A DNA stretch of 64,000 bases from Lachnospiraceae bacterium (GCA_017621815.1 JAGASK010000043.1:1-64000), one strand, 5' to 3'. Counted from the stretch's first letter, positions 1-8,718 are shown. The notes: generated by a model from the sequence alone, not told the origin. Program-made: numbers and translations.

Positions 1-88
1 AAGCTTCTCTGTTTTCCATGGTCTCGTCAAAGAGAAACCTGTCTACAAGGTTCAGGTTTTCCAGTGTTGTTACTGTTTCGTTTCCCAT
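1..88 (-). CDS. Rpn-family PD-(D/E)XK nuclease/transposase, N-terminal part (runs off the window)
   Basis: Only the first 29 residues are present, read leftward from an ATG at 88 preceded on the minus strand by a strong AAGGAGG. The peptide contains NLNLVDRFLF followed by DETMEN, which resembles the opening of Rpn (recombination-promoting nuclease, PD-(D/E)XK transposase) proteins. The catalytic core lies outside the window. Two other Rpn-type loci occur here (a C-terminal remnant near 23.8 kb and an interrupted copy near 37 kb), which supports the assignment. Whether this copy is complete cannot be judged. Confidence 0.6.
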   Translation of the reverse strand, partial: MGNETVTTLENLNLVDRFLFDETMENREA

Positions 89-447
89 ATGTTTTCCTCC
101 TTGCCGCAGGAAAATGTATGGAAAAACCTTTCCGGCAACAGCCGCATTTGTTCTCATTTTCCTGCTTTTGTAATATTGATTGGAATTTAAAAGCAGGATT
201 TCAAAGAAAAAAGAACAGACTGTTCTGTCAGATGCGGCAGCGCCGCTAAATAAGCTTTCGCTTATAGAAATCTTTTGCTTTGAAATTATGGTAGCATAAA
301 ATTACTATATATTCAATTGTTTTTTCCGCTTTTTTGTCAATAATTTTTATAATAATTTATGCCAATTTTTATCATATTATGGTACAATTTTAAAATAATG
401 ATGTTTGCTAAGAAAGCAAGAAAATGGCATAGTGAAAAGGAAATGTT
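89..447. other. Intergenic region between divergent genes, AT-rich
   Basis: No convincing gene is seen. A 61-codon open frame at 64-249 overlaps the Rpn start on the other strand and has no ribosome site. The right half is very AT-rich. An extended -10 (TGG followed by TACAAT at 383-388) without a good -35 probably drives the CPCC gene. No stable hairpin with a T-tract was noticed. Confidence 0.5.
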
Positions 448-846
448 ATGAAATATAAATGTCCATGCTGTGGTTATTATACATTTGATAAGCCGCCTGG
501 CGGCACCTATGATATCTGTCCGGTGTGTTTTTGGGAGGATGATGGATGGCAGCTTGACAATCCTGATGAAGGGGGCGGCGCGAATAAAGTCAGCCTGAAT
601 CAGGCAAAGCTGAATTACATGGAGTTTGGTGCATGTGAACCGGATATGAAGGAACATGTGCGTGCAGCAACCTATAAGGATACAATCTGTGCAGATATCA
701 ATGAGTTATTGAAAGACAGGGGAAGAATCAATAATAGAAAGTATGCTTTGCGAACTTTCTATTATCATGAATTATCCGGGATTGAGCATAGAAGCCCATT
801 TGGAAGTAATCGTAGGCGGATATTTTGTGCAGGGCAGCCCGGATGA
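448..846 (+). CDS. CPCC-family cysteine-rich protein
   Basis: The N-terminal ~70 residues carry CPCC at residues 5-8, then a second CPVCFWEDDG block and an NxxSLNQA segment, the signature of the Cys_rich_CPCC family. This is a small, presumably zinc-binding domain of unknown function. The start is the ATG after AAAAGGAAATGTT. Family members are usually about 80-130 residues, so 132 is long. The last ~30 residues read poorly and overlap the next open frame in another phase, which suggests a frameshift near 740-780 or an out-of-frame tail. Found among other orphan accessory genes. Confidence 0.75.
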   Translation: MKYKCPCCGYYTFDKPPGGTYDICPVCFWEDDGWQLDNPDEGGGANKVSLNQAKLNYMEFGACEPDMKEHVRAATYKDTICADINELLKDRGRINNRKYALRTFYYHELSGIEHRSPFGSNRRRIFCAGQPG

Positions 847-1225
847 ATTTGAGTATGTGTACTTTCCTGTAAATGAAGATAATCTTCCTGCGGCTTTATA
901 TAATAAAGATTATATTGTAGCAATCATATCTGAAAAGGCGAGTCTGGCATTTGTGTGTGACCGGATATATGAAAAATTTTGTAAAGATACAAAAGATTAT
1001 AAATTCAGTTATATTCGAATAGAAAGCCTGCTGGAAGAAAATCTGATGTGTGAGCATCCGCAGCAGCTGCCGGAAGAATACAAGGGTATCATTTGGATAG
1101 ATGATGACTTTATGAATGATGATACAATGGAATTTGATTATGAGGCATTTGAAGTGATTGACAGCGGCGTAGATTATCTGAATCCAAAACATTTTTCTAT
1201 CTATGAATTTGCAAGAAGGAGATAA
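743..1225 (+). CDS. Hypothetical acidic protein, possibly frameshifted from the upstream frame
   Basis: The function is not recognised. The protein is acidic and rich in aromatic residues, with a stretch resembling a small cytosolic domain (YIVAIISEKASL) and a C-terminus rich in D, E and Y. The first ~100 bases overlap the CPCC gene in a different phase. No ribosome site precedes the ATG at 743 or the alternative ATG at 767, so it may be the 3' part of a longer gene fused by frameshift to the upstream frame. From residue ~10 onward the composition looks like real coding sequence. No catalytic motif is visible. Confidence 0.5.
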   Translation: MLCELSIIMNYPGLSIEAHLEVIVGGYFVQGSPDEFEYVYFPVNEDNLPAALYNKDYIVAIISEKASLAFVCDRIYEKFCKDTKDYKFSYIRIESLLEENLMCEHPQQLPEEYKGIIWIDDDFMNDDTMEFDYEAFEVIDSGVDYLNPKHFSIYEFARRR

Positions 1226-1368
1226 AAGTCCATATCTTAAAGAACATATGAAAAAGAAGGATGAAAAAGGATACTGGTATAATGAGTAAATTGATTGACA
1301 GTGAGAAAGTGAAAACAGATTTCGGATTGGTTTATGGGAAACGGGTACCCCAAAACCGATGAAAAAGT

Positions 1369-1400
1369 GTGAGCTGACTTAGGTTGGCTCATGTTTTTTT
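1369..1400 (+). terminator. Rho-independent terminator
   Basis: GAGCTGAC at 1371-1378 pairs with GTTGGCTC at 1383-1390 (two G-T wobbles) around a TTAG loop. An AT dinucleotide and a run of seven T follow. It closes the CPCC/hypothetical unit ahead of the methyltransferase gene. Confidence 0.75.
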
Positions 1401-1477
1401 ATAAAAAAAGTTAAGATATATCTATACGAAGATATTTGCTAAGATACAGATGAATTATTAAAAAAGGAGGCTGATTT

Positions 1478-2407
1478 ATGGATTACAGCAGAAAAATATC
1501 AGAACGTTTATGGAATATGCCGGATAAAGGTGAACTTGAAAGTCACCGTGAGGAAACCTTCATTGATGACATTATTCAGAAAAATCATATCCAAAAGGAA
1601 TTACTCTCTAATTTGGATGGGATAAGAACTGTATTTGACGGTGGGGCAGGATGCGGAAGGTTTTCCATTCTTCTTGCAAAACAGGGGTGTGAAGTTACAC
1701 ACTTTGACATTTCACAGCCTATGATAGATAAGGCAAAAGAATTAGCAAAGGAAGAAGGAGTGCTTGATAAAATAACCTTTGTGAAAGGAGCATTAGAGGA
1801 TTTGAAAGATTTCAGGGACAAATCATTTGATATGGTCATTTCCTTTGATGCACCTGTTTCATACACCTATCCCAGGCAGGAAGATGTTATCAGCGAATTG
1901 ATACGTATTTGCCGCAAACGTATTATAATAAGTGTGTCGAGCCGCCTGGGATATCTTCCGTATCTGGCAAATCCGGTTCAAAAAAACCAGTTCATATTAG
2001 ATGAAAATTGCAGTGACCCTTTTGTCAAATGGTGTGTTGAAAATAAAACAAATGCAATCGAATCTTTTCGTTTCAGTAAAGATGATGTCATGAAACTGTG
2101 GGAAGGAGGACTTATGGGCGGTGAAGATGAAATTGCCGAATACGAAAATGGCGGTACGCCGTGGTGCATAACATACACCTTTATGCCTGATGAATTGGAA
2201 AATATATTGAAACAGCATGGCGTAAAAAACATTAAATTGGCGGGTCCCGGTGCATATGCAAGGACGATTCCCAATGAATTACTTGTAAAAATCATGAATG
2301 ACAAGGAACAACGTTCAGAGTTTCTGGATTTTTGTTATTATTATGATTCCAATCCTTTTGTATGCGGCATGGGAAAAGATAATCTGTTAGCCAAAGGAGA
2401 ACTGTAA
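1478..2407 (+). CDS. Class I SAM-dependent methyltransferase
   Basis: A 309-residue cytosolic methyltransferase of unknown substrate. Motif I is VFDGGAGCGRFSILLA (about residues 52-67), followed by an acidic post-I residue in VTHFD and a motif IV-like stretch MVISFDAPV near residue 125, typical of the Rossmann methyltransferase fold (PF13649/PF08241 type). The start ATG follows AAAAAAGGAGG. It lies in a run of unrelated orphan genes, so context gives no substrate. The ~150-residue C-terminal half has no recognised domain and may set specificity. Confidence 0.85.
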   Translation: MDYSRKISERLWNMPDKGELESHREETFIDDIIQKNHIQKELLSNLDGIRTVFDGGAGCGRFSILLAKQGCEVTHFDISQPMIDKAKELAKEEGVLDKITFVKGALEDLKDFRDKSFDMVISFDAPVSYTYPRQEDVISELIRICRKRIIISVSSRLGYLPYLANPVQKNQFILDENCSDPFVKWCVENKTNAIESFRFSKDDVMKLWEGGLMGGEDEIAEYENGGTPWCITYTFMPDELENILKQHGVKNIKLAGPGAYARTIPNELLVKIMNDKEQRSEFLDFCYYYDSNPFVCGMGKDNLLAKGEL

Positions 2408-2566
2408 ACGGCGCAGCGCATTTGCTGTCAGGGAATCTCAATCCGTTTACCCTATCCCATTTATTCTGTGTTATAATGTTTTATGTGATTTTGTTTCCCC
2501 TATTATTTATGGTCGCTTATCGGAGAAGGCGGGCTGATATATCGCCGGGTCTTACAGGAGGAAAAT

Positions 2567-3499
2567 TTGAAAGCAGTAGAATTGTCAAAACCAATGGATA
2601 TCAAGGCATTGTTTAGAGATTTTGGACAGTCCCTGAATTCATGGGTAAATATCAAAATCGGATATGATGAGAAAATATACATACTTTTAAGTGAACATAT
2701 TCCGGAAAGAATTAACGGAATGTTCGTTAATACAGAAGCGAATAGCGTTTATTCAGCAATTATTCTGGAGGTTGACTGGTATGAGTCCAAAATAACAGGA
2801 CAGACCTTTGTGAATCTGGGACAGCATAAAATGAATTTTCATATGATTCAGCCTGTTGGAGAGAATATATTGCTTTTGGGAGCAAGATGCAGATATCACG
2901 GAGAAAACGGACCGGAAAAGAATGCAGTAATTGTAGATCTGCAGGGGAATATAGTGAGGGAGTTCTGCTTTGGGGATGGGATTGAAGATTGCATAGTGAC
3001 AAGGAACGGAGACATTATAACAAGCTATTTTGATGAAGGTGTTTTCGGCAATTATGGATGGGATAACCCCATAGGATATTGCGGATTGATTGTATGGAAC
3101 AGTGATGGGGAAGTCAAATGGAAAGCGGACAGGGATATTTGCGATTGTTATGCCGTAAATGTGGATGATTATAATAATCTCTGGTACTACTACTATACGG
3201 AATTTGAACTGGTAAAAACGGATTTTCTTAAAGAAAAAGTTTATAAACCGCAAATAGAAGGGGCATCAGGATTTTTGATTACAGCCGATGCCGGAAAGGT
3301 AATATTTGACGGCGGTTATCAGGCACATGGCAATTTTGTGATGGCGCCATTGAAAGAAGATGAATTAAAGGATTTTGAAAAACTGCAGCTTTTCTGTGAA
3401 GGAAAAAATCTGTTAATTAAATTATATACTTTTATGAAATCAAAAGCCGTTTTCATTGATTCTGATAACAGGATGTTTGTAAAGTGGTTTATTTCCTGA
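2567..3499 (+). CDS. Hypothetical protein, possible beta-propeller
   Basis: A 310-residue protein with no named family recognised. It starts at TTG five bases after AGGAGG (2556-2561), the only well-placed ribosome site. The sequence is rich in W, Y, G, D and short beta-strand-like segments (GENILLLGARCR, NAVIVDLQGNIV, CGLIVWNSDGEV), with repeated strand-turn-D/N-G units suggesting a WD40/TolB-like propeller. No signal peptide or membrane segment is visible. Propeller fold is inference only. Confidence 0.6.
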   Translation: MKAVELSKPMDIKALFRDFGQSLNSWVNIKIGYDEKIYILLSEHIPERINGMFVNTEANSVYSAIILEVDWYESKITGQTFVNLGQHKMNFHMIQPVGENILLLGARCRYHGENGPEKNAVIVDLQGNIVREFCFGDGIEDCIVTRNGDIITSYFDEGVFGNYGWDNPIGYCGLIVWNSDGEVKWKADRDICDCYAVNVDDYNNLWYYYYTEFELVKTDFLKEKVYKPQIEGASGFLITADAGKVIFDGGYQAHGNFVMAPLKEDELKDFEKLQLFCEGKNLLIKLYTFMKSKAVFIDSDNRMFVKWFIS

Positions 3500-3537
3500 T
3501 ATTGACCAAATCGGTTAAAGTGAGGATATGAAAGAAA

Positions 3538-3786
3538 ATGAATAATAATTTTCAGAAAATACTGGATGATATAAAAAAATCAACAAAAACGGTAAAGGTT
3601 CTGCCAAGTGACAGTTCTGTAAAAGAAGACTTCTTATCCAGAAACGACCTGTTTCCGTTTGAAAATATTGTAATAGCAGAGGATAGTCTGCATGGGGATA
3701 CAGAGACTTTCTATACAGACTGCCGATGGAAACACAGGAATAGATATGGGCAGGGATTTAAAAGTACAGCTTTACTGTATAGCTGA
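3538..3786 (+). CDS. Small hypothetical protein, probably truncated
   Basis: 82 residues starting at an ATG after AGGATATGAAAGAA. The first ~35 residues look like an ordinary helical N-terminus followed by KVLPSDSSVKEDFL. The last ~25 residues (rich in R, H, Y, W) look like read-through into a foreign phase, so the gene is probably a decayed remnant. The family cannot be named. It sits 12 bases before the P-loop kinase gene. Confidence 0.4.
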   Translation: MNNNFQKILDDIKKSTKTVKVLPSDSSVKEDFLSRNDLFPFENIVIAEDSLHGDTETFYTDCRWKHRNRYGQGFKSTALLYS

Positions 3787-3798
3787 CAGGAGGAAAAA

Positions 3799-4314
3799 AT
3801 GATAATTTTAATAACAGGTGCATCCCATACAGGCAAGACAATGCTTGCGCAAAAACTTCTTGAAAAGTATAAATATCCGTACCTCTCCATAGATCATTTG
3901 AAAATGGGATTGATTCGCAGCGGAAATACAACGCTTACACCAATAAGTGACGATAATGCATTGACGGACTATTTATGGCCGATTGTGCGTGAAATGATTA
4001 AAACAGCCATTGAAAATGAACAAAATCTTATTGTGGAGGGATGTTATATTCCTTTTAACTGGGCGGAGGATTTTGAAAAGGAATATTTGGATGAAATCAG
4101 ATTCCTTTGTCTGATTATGAGTGATAAATATATTGAAAATCATTTTGACGATATCAGGAAGTTTGCAAGTGTCATTGAAGACCGCGGGGAGGATGAAGAC
4201 TGTACACCGGAGATGGTGCGCCGGGATAATGCCAGGATGCTGGAACAGTGCATCAGGCATGGGGCAGAATATATTCTTATAGATGAAGAATATCAGGTTG
4301 GCGACTGGCTGTAA
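3799..4314 (+). CDS. AAA/zeta-type P-loop kinase
   Basis: A 171-residue nucleotide kinase-like protein. Walker A is GASHTGKT at residues 7-14, followed by the LSIDHLKMGL segment typical of small adenylate-kinase/zeta-like P-loop enzymes, and an LIVEGCYIP Walker-B-like strand near residue 80. A C-terminal lid region contains RRDNARM. The substrate is unknown. It starts at the ATG after GACAGGAGG. No antitoxin of the epsilon type is adjacent, so a toxin role is not supported. Confidence 0.75.
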   Translation: MIILITGASHTGKTMLAQKLLEKYKYPYLSIDHLKMGLIRSGNTTLTPISDDNALTDYLWPIVREMIKTAIENEQNLIVEGCYIPFNWAEDFEKEYLDEIRFLCLIMSDKYIENHFDDIRKFASVIEDRGEDEDCTPEMVRRDNARMLEQCIRHGAEYILIDEEYQVGDWL

Positions 4315-4360
4315 AGTGACTTCCGGTATGCAGAACCGGCGAATCAAAAGGAAAAGATAT

Positions 4361-4369
4361 TGGTATAAT
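4361..4369 (+). promoter_or_regulatory. Extended -10 promoter before hemL
   Basis: TGG followed by TATAAT gives an extended -10. No clear -35 is visible 17 bases upstream. It would place the transcript start about 15 bases before the hemL TTG start. The same 17-base string TGGTATAATGAGTAAAT occurs at 1275-1291. Confidence 0.5.
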
Positions 4370-4390
4370 GAGTAAATAAAGAAGGCTGGA

Positions 4391-5668
4391 TTGAAAATGA
4401 AAGAAGAAAAATCAAAAGAATTATTTGAAGAAGCAAAGAAATGGATGCCGGGAGGCGTAAACAGCCCGGTCAGGGCCTATGGCTCCGTAGGGAGGGTTCC
4501 CAGGTTCATTTCTTCTGCAAAAGGCTCTAAAATTGTGGATGCGGACGGAAATGAATATATTGATTACGTGTGTTCTTGGGGACCGGGAATTTTGGGACAT
4601 GCTTATCCTTCGGTGATTGAAGCGGTGCAGAAAGCCTGCAGTGACGGCTTAAGCTTCGGAGCGCCTACTGAAAAGGAAGTGGTGCTGGCAAAGCTGATAC
4701 ATGAACTGATACCTGCCATGGAAATGATGCGCCTTGTAAGCTCCGGCACGGAAGCGGTGATGAGTGCGATTCGTGCAGCAAGAGGCTTTACGGGCAGGGA
4801 TAAAATTATCAAATTTAAAGGCTGTTACCACGGGCACTCTGACGGACTTTTGGTAAAAGCCGGTTCTGCCGCATTGACAACAGCGGTTCCCGACAGTGCG
4901 GGCGTGCCGGCAGATTATACCAGAAACACACTGGTGGCTTACTACAATGACGAAACATCGGTAGAAAAGCTGTTTGAAGCAAATAAAGGACAGATAGCTG
5001 CGGTAGTGATTGAACCGGTGGCTGCCAATATGGGAGTGGTGCTTCCTAAGGAAGGCTTTTTGAGCTTTCTCAGAAAGATAACGGAAGATAACGGTGCACT
5101 GCTTATTTTTGATGAAGTGATTACAGGCTTCCGGCTGGGGACCGGAGGAGCAAGCGGGTATTATGGAATCCGTCCGGATTTAATAACCCTGGGAAAGATT
5201 GTGGGAGGCGGTATGCCAATCGGCGCTTACGGCGGCAGAAGGGAAATTATGGAAATGGTTTCGCCTTTGGGACTGGTTTATCAGGCAGGAACCCTTTCAG
5301 GCAATCCCATTGCCACCACAGCAGGCATCGAAACCCTGACAGCGCTCAAAAATCATCCTGAAATTTATGAAGAGCTGGAACAAAAGGGAAAAAGGCTGGA
5401 AGAAGCCATGAAAGAGACATGGCGGGGAAAAGCCACTGTCAACAGAATCGGTTCCCTGATGAGTGTTTTCTTTACAAATGAGGAAGTGACGGATTACGAA
5501 AGCGCAGTAAAGGCGGACACAAAGCGGTATGCGGATTATTTCAGCTATATGCTGGACAAAGGAATTTATCTTGCCCCTTCCCAGTTTGAAGCAATGTTTA
5601 TATCTGCTGCCCACAGCACCGGGGATATAGAAAGAACCTGCGAGGCTGTTTCAGGATATCATTTTTAA
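4391..5668 (+). CDS. hemL: Glutamate-1-semialdehyde 2,1-aminomutase
   Basis: PLP enzyme converting glutamate-1-semialdehyde to 5-aminolevulinate, the C5 route to tetrapyrroles. The N-terminus has the family signature PGGVNSPVRA. The Schiff-base lysine lies in TLGKIVGGGMPIGAYGG (about K269). Length (425) is normal. The TTG start is five bases after AGAAGG, while the next ATG (4397) is less well spaced. It is the first gene before the sulfur cluster. Because the sulfite reductase there needs siroheme, supply of tetrapyrrole precursor is a plausible link, though no other heme genes are in view. Confidence 0.95.
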   Translation: MKMKEEKSKELFEEAKKWMPGGVNSPVRAYGSVGRVPRFISSAKGSKIVDADGNEYIDYVCSWGPGILGHAYPSVIEAVQKACSDGLSFGAPTEKEVVLAKLIHELIPAMEMMRLVSSGTEAVMSAIRAARGFTGRDKIIKFKGCYHGHSDGLLVKAGSAALTTAVPDSAGVPADYTRNTLVAYYNDETSVEKLFEANKGQIAAVVIEPVAANMGVVLPKEGFLSFLRKITEDNGALLIFDEVITGFRLGTGGASGYYGIRPDLITLGKIVGGGMPIGAYGGRREIMEMVSPLGLVYQAGTLSGNPIATTAGIETLTALKNHPEIYEELEQKGKRLEEAMKETWRGKATVNRIGSLMSVFFTNEEVTDYESAVKADTKRYADYFSYMLDKGIYLAPSQFEAMFISAAHSTGDIERTCEAVSGYHF

Positions 5669-5680
5669 TAAAAATAAATA

Positions 5681-5709
5681 TTGAAATTACAGATACCCTG
5701 TGCTATAAT
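5681..5709 (+). promoter_or_regulatory. Strong promoter of the sulfur-assimilation operon
   Basis: TTGAAA at 5681-5686, a 17-base spacer, and TATAAT at 5704-5709 with a TGC extended -10. The ~75-base leader that follows is AT-rich with repeated ATATAA/GGAAATATAA strings that might bind a regulator. No S-box or T-box motif was seen. Confidence 0.75.
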
Positions 5710-5783
5710 CTCCTTAATTCATATAAAAACGATAGGAAATATAAGAAAACTATAATACATATAAAAGCGCAGGTGTTATAAGG

Positions 5784-7019
5784 ATGAAATTTAATACGTC
5801 ATTACTTCATGGAGGCGTCAGCAGGAACGAAAAGAACGGTGCAACCCTGCCGCCTGTCTATCAGTCCAGTGCCTTTGAACAGGATTCGGCTGAAAAACTG
5901 GAAAAAATATTTGAAAATAAGGCACCGGGCTATTGTTACACAAGAGTGGGAAATCCTACGGTATCGGCTTTTGAAACCCGTATTACCCAGTTGGAGGGAG
6001 GCGTGGCAACTGTTGCCGCAGCATCCGGTATGGCGGCATTGTCCTATGCCTTTTTGAACATTTTGCAGACCGGGGATGAAATCGTAACAAGCGCCAGTCT
6101 GTATGGCGGTACCATAGATTTGTTCAGGGACTTGGAAGCATTTGGAATTACTGCCAAATACGTGGAAAACAATAACTGGGAACAGATTGAGGGATCCATT
6201 ACCGATAAGACTAAAGTTATTTTTGCGGAAACAATCGGTAATCCGAGACTGGATGTTACAGATATTAAAAGACTGGCAGAACTTGCCCATTCTCATGGGA
6301 TTCCCCTTATCATAGACAATACGGCAGCTACTGCTTTTCTGGTAAAGCCGCTTTTGCTTGGAGCGGATATTGTGGTCAATTCTTCCTCCAAATATATTAA
6401 CGGAAGCAGCAATTCCATCAGCGGCGTGCTCACCGATGGCGGTAAGTTCAAATGGAATGCGGATAAGCATCCCGGTATGCGGGATTACATAAAATACGGT
6501 CCTATGGCTTATACGGTAAAGCTTCGAAGCGGGCTGTTCCGCAACCTTGGAGCCTGTCTTTCGCCCCAGAATGCTTTCCTGAATCTAATCGGACTGGAAA
6601 CTATGGGACTGAGGCTGGAAAGGGAGTGTTCCAATGCCATAGAACTGGCAAGATGGCTGGACGAGAACTATGAGGATATTACAGTGAATTTTCCGGGACT
6701 TCCGAAAAGTTCTTTTTATGAGACGGCAAGGAAGCAGTTTGAATGGTATTTCGGAGCAATACTTACCATTCGTGTAGGCAGCAGGGAAAGAGCTTTTAAA
6801 GTAATTAACGGATTAAAGCTTGCTTATAAGCTTTCCAATATCGGAGATACCAGAACACTGGTGATTCACCCGTCTTCAACTATCAGTATTCACAGCAGTC
6901 AGAAGCAGAAAGAGGATGCGGGAGTATTTGATGATTTAATCCGCATCAGTGTGGGAATCGAAGATATTGAGGATTTGAAAGAAGATTTTGCACAGGCACT
7001 GGAAAAATCAAAGCAGTAA
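5784..7019 (+). CDS. metY: O-acetylhomoserine sulfhydrylase-type enzyme (MetY)
   Basis: Cys/Met-metabolism PLP enzyme that makes homocysteine from O-acetylhomoserine and a sulfur donor. Seen: YCYTRVGNPT near residues 50-60, an IDNT segment near 178, and the PLP lysine in NSSSKYINGSSN (about K203). Length (411) fits the MetY rather than the shorter MetB/MetC type. It opens an operon encoding a ThiS-like carrier, its E1 and a JAMM protease. In the Wolinella pathway the MetY partner uses carrier thiocarboxylate as sulfur donor instead of free sulfide, so the same chemistry is inferred here. Confidence 0.92.
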   Translation: MKFNTSLLHGGVSRNEKNGATLPPVYQSSAFEQDSAEKLEKIFENKAPGYCYTRVGNPTVSAFETRITQLEGGVATVAAASGMAALSYAFLNILQTGDEIVTSASLYGGTIDLFRDLEAFGITAKYVENNNWEQIEGSITDKTKVIFAETIGNPRLDVTDIKRLAELAHSHGIPLIIDNTAATAFLVKPLLLGADIVVNSSSKYINGSSNSISGVLTDGGKFKWNADKHPGMRDYIKYGPMAYTVKLRSGLFRNLGACLSPQNAFLNLIGLETMGLRLERECSNAIELARWLDENYEDITVNFPGLPKSSFYETARKQFEWYFGAILTIRVGSRERAFKVINGLKLAYKLSNIGDTRTLVIHPSSTISIHSSQKQKEDAGVFDDLIRISVGIEDIEDLKEDFAQALEKSKQ

Positions 7020-7064
7020 AAGTGGTCATTAAATAAAAACGGGATAAGACAAAGGAGATATGGT

Positions 7065-7946
7065 ATGGCAGCTACAGTGGATTATGCGGCACTTAAAAAG
7101 GGCGGTTTTATGCGTCAGAAGCAGAAGGGATATTTTTCCCTGAGATTACAGGTAGTGGGAGGAAATCTGACAGCGGAAAATATTAAGACGGTTTCGGAGG
7201 TTGCGGAGAAATACGGACAAGGATATGTACATATGACCTCACGTCAGGGAATTGAAATTCCTTTCATTAAGTTTGAAGACATTGAAGAAGTGAAAGCGGA
7301 GCTGGCAAAGGGGGGAGTAAATCCCGGGGTCTGCGGCCCCAGGGTCAGGACGGTTACGGCATGTCAGGGTGGAGCCATTTGTCCAAGCGGCTGTATTGAT
7401 ACTTATGAACTGGCTAAAGAACTGAATGAGAGATACTTTGGCAGGGAGCTTCCTCATAAGTTTAAGTTCGGCGTAACGGGCTGTCAGAATAACTGTTTGA
7501 AGGCGGAAGAAAATGACCTGGGCATCAAGGGAGGCATGGTGGTTACCTATGATAAGCCAGCCTGTATTAACTGCGGCGTCTGCGTGAAAGCCTGCAGAGA
7601 AGGCGCCCTCACTGCCTCGGAGGACGGTATTTTGCTGGATGCGGAAAAATGCAATAACTGCGGACGGTGTGTGAAATCCTGCCCTGTGGATGCATGGAAG
7701 GGTGAAAGCGGATATATTGTCTCTTTCGGAGGATTATTCGGGAATAAGATATACAAGGGGGAAACGATTGTTCCTATTATTAAGGATAAAGAAACTCTGT
7801 TCAGGGTAGCGGATGCTGCCATTAAGTTTTTTGAAGATAATGCAAAAGCAGGGGAGCGTTTCCGTTTCACCTTGCAGAGAGTGGGAGAAGAAAAATTTGA
7901 ACAGGTTATTAAAGCAGCGGCAGCCGGTGAGGAAAGTGTTTTTTGA
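7065..7946 (+). CDS. Siroheme [4Fe-4S] sulfite reductase subunit with ferredoxin domain
   Basis: Predicted to reduce sulfite to sulfide. Residues C100/C106 (C-x5-C) and C140/C144 (C-x3-C) form the siroheme-[4Fe-4S] ligand pattern of the nitrite/sulfite reductase family. A 2x[4Fe-4S] ferredoxin insert follows with C167, C170, C173, C177 and C196, C199, C202, C206. At 293 residues it is the short single-repeat form, like AsrC or DsrA/B-type proteins. Start ATG is six bases after AAGGAG. No AsrA/AsrB electron-transfer partners are adjacent, so electrons must come from elsewhere. Confidence 0.88.
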   Translation: MAATVDYAALKKGGFMRQKQKGYFSLRLQVVGGNLTAENIKTVSEVAEKYGQGYVHMTSRQGIEIPFIKFEDIEEVKAELAKGGVNPGVCGPRVRTVTACQGGAICPSGCIDTYELAKELNERYFGRELPHKFKFGVTGCQNNCLKAEENDLGIKGGMVVTYDKPACINCGVCVKACREGALTASEDGILLDAEKCNNCGRCVKSCPVDAWKGESGYIVSFGGLFGNKIYKGETIVPIIKDKETLFRVADAAIKFFEDNAKAGERFRFTLQRVGEEKFEQVIKAAAAGEESVF

Positions 7947-7984
7947 CCCACAGGCTGAATGTGAGGAAAGATTGGAGGATTATA

Positions 7985-8230
7985 ATGCCTGAGATAACAT
8001 TTGATGCGGAAGTAGATATTACTGATAAGGTTTGCCCACTTACCTTTGTAAAAGCCAAGGTAAGCCTGGAAGAGCTGGAAGAGGGAGAAGTGCTTGCCAT
8101 TCGTATGAATGATGGGGAACCGGTGCAGAATGTTCCGAGGAGTATGAAGGAAGAAGGCCATCAGGTTTTAAAGCTTAAGGATAACGAGGATGGAACCTAT
8201 ACCCTTTATGTGAAGAAAGTAGAAGCGTGA
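7985..8230 (+). CDS. TusA-family sulfurtransferase
   Basis: An 81-residue TusA/SirA-like protein that carries persulfide sulfur. The conserved cysteine is C17 in KVCPLTFVK. The usual second proline of CPxP is Thr, a variant. The start is the ATG after GGAGG at 7974-7978; an upstream ATG at 7943 overlaps the reductase gene and has no ribosome site. Placed between sulfite reductase and thioredoxin, it likely accepts sulfur and passes it toward the carrier or E1. Confidence 0.88.
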   Translation: MPEITFDAEVDITDKVCPLTFVKAKVSLEELEEGEVLAIRMNDGEPVQNVPRSMKEEGHQVLKLKDNEDGTYTLYVKKVEA

Positions 8231-8301
8231 AATATTTTCCCGGAAAATGCTTCACGGAAGGTTTGCGGGAGCGCGGACTTTGAAAAAATGGAGGTTGTAA
8301 T

Positions 8302-8625
8302 ATGGCAGTAAGACTTGGAACGGCAGATTTTGAAACAGCTGTCAGTGGGGCAAAGGTGCCCGTATTAGTTGATTTTTACTCTGATTCCTGTGTGCCTTGT
8401 AAACAGCTTTCTCCTGTTTTGGGAGATATTGAGGACGAATACGGGGACAAAATTAAGGTGTATAAGGTCAATATTAATTTTGACCAGGAAGTGGCGGAAA
8501 GATTTCAGGTTATGAGCGCTCCTACGCTGATTTTATTTAAAGATGGCAAACCGGCAGATAAAAAGCGGGGACTTCAGAAAAAAGCCGATTTAAAAGCATG
8601 GCTGGACAGTGCGCTGACACAATAG
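8302..8625 (+). CDS. Thioredoxin-like protein (CVPC active site)
   Basis: A 107-residue thioredoxin fold. The redox motif is C30-V-P-C33 in place of CGPC, within DFYSDSCVPCKQ, and the cis-proline is present in MSAPTLILF. The absence of the usual Trp before the first Cys marks it as a non-canonical thioredoxin. Ribosome site TGGAGG precedes the ATG. It lies inside the sulfur operon, so a dedicated reducing role for persulfide or thiocarboxylate intermediates is inferred. Confidence 0.88.
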   Translation: MAVRLGTADFETAVSGAKVPVLVDFYSDSCVPCKQLSPVLGDIEDEYGDKIKVYKVNINFDQEVAERFQVMSAPTLILFKDGKPADKKRGLQKKADLKAWLDSALTQ

Positions 8626-8718
8626 AAGAAAAGAAAACTGCCGACAGGGCAATGAAAAAAGAAAACCGTGAAACCGGTAATATAACTGATATTTCAGAAG
8701 AAAGATGAGGATAAGGGA

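Noticed and set aside
1282-1362. 26-codon frame MSKLIDSEKV...
   Set aside because: Too short to support. A weak AAAAGG lies 11 bases upstream, but nothing else indicates coding. Noted only as part of the repeated 17-base string.
2422-2616. 64-codon open frame with a hydrophobic segment between the methyltransferase and the next gene
   Set aside because: No ribosome site, overlaps the well-supported TTG start at 2567, and its C-terminal part follows the downstream gene in another phase.
3799-4314. Zeta toxin
   Set aside because: P-loop kinase fold is similar, but no epsilon-like antitoxin or toxin-specific motif is present.
5670-5783. S-box (SAM) riboswitch or T-box before metY
   Set aside because: Leader is only ~75 bases after the promoter and AT-rich, with no K-turn, no S-box core and no T-box sequence.
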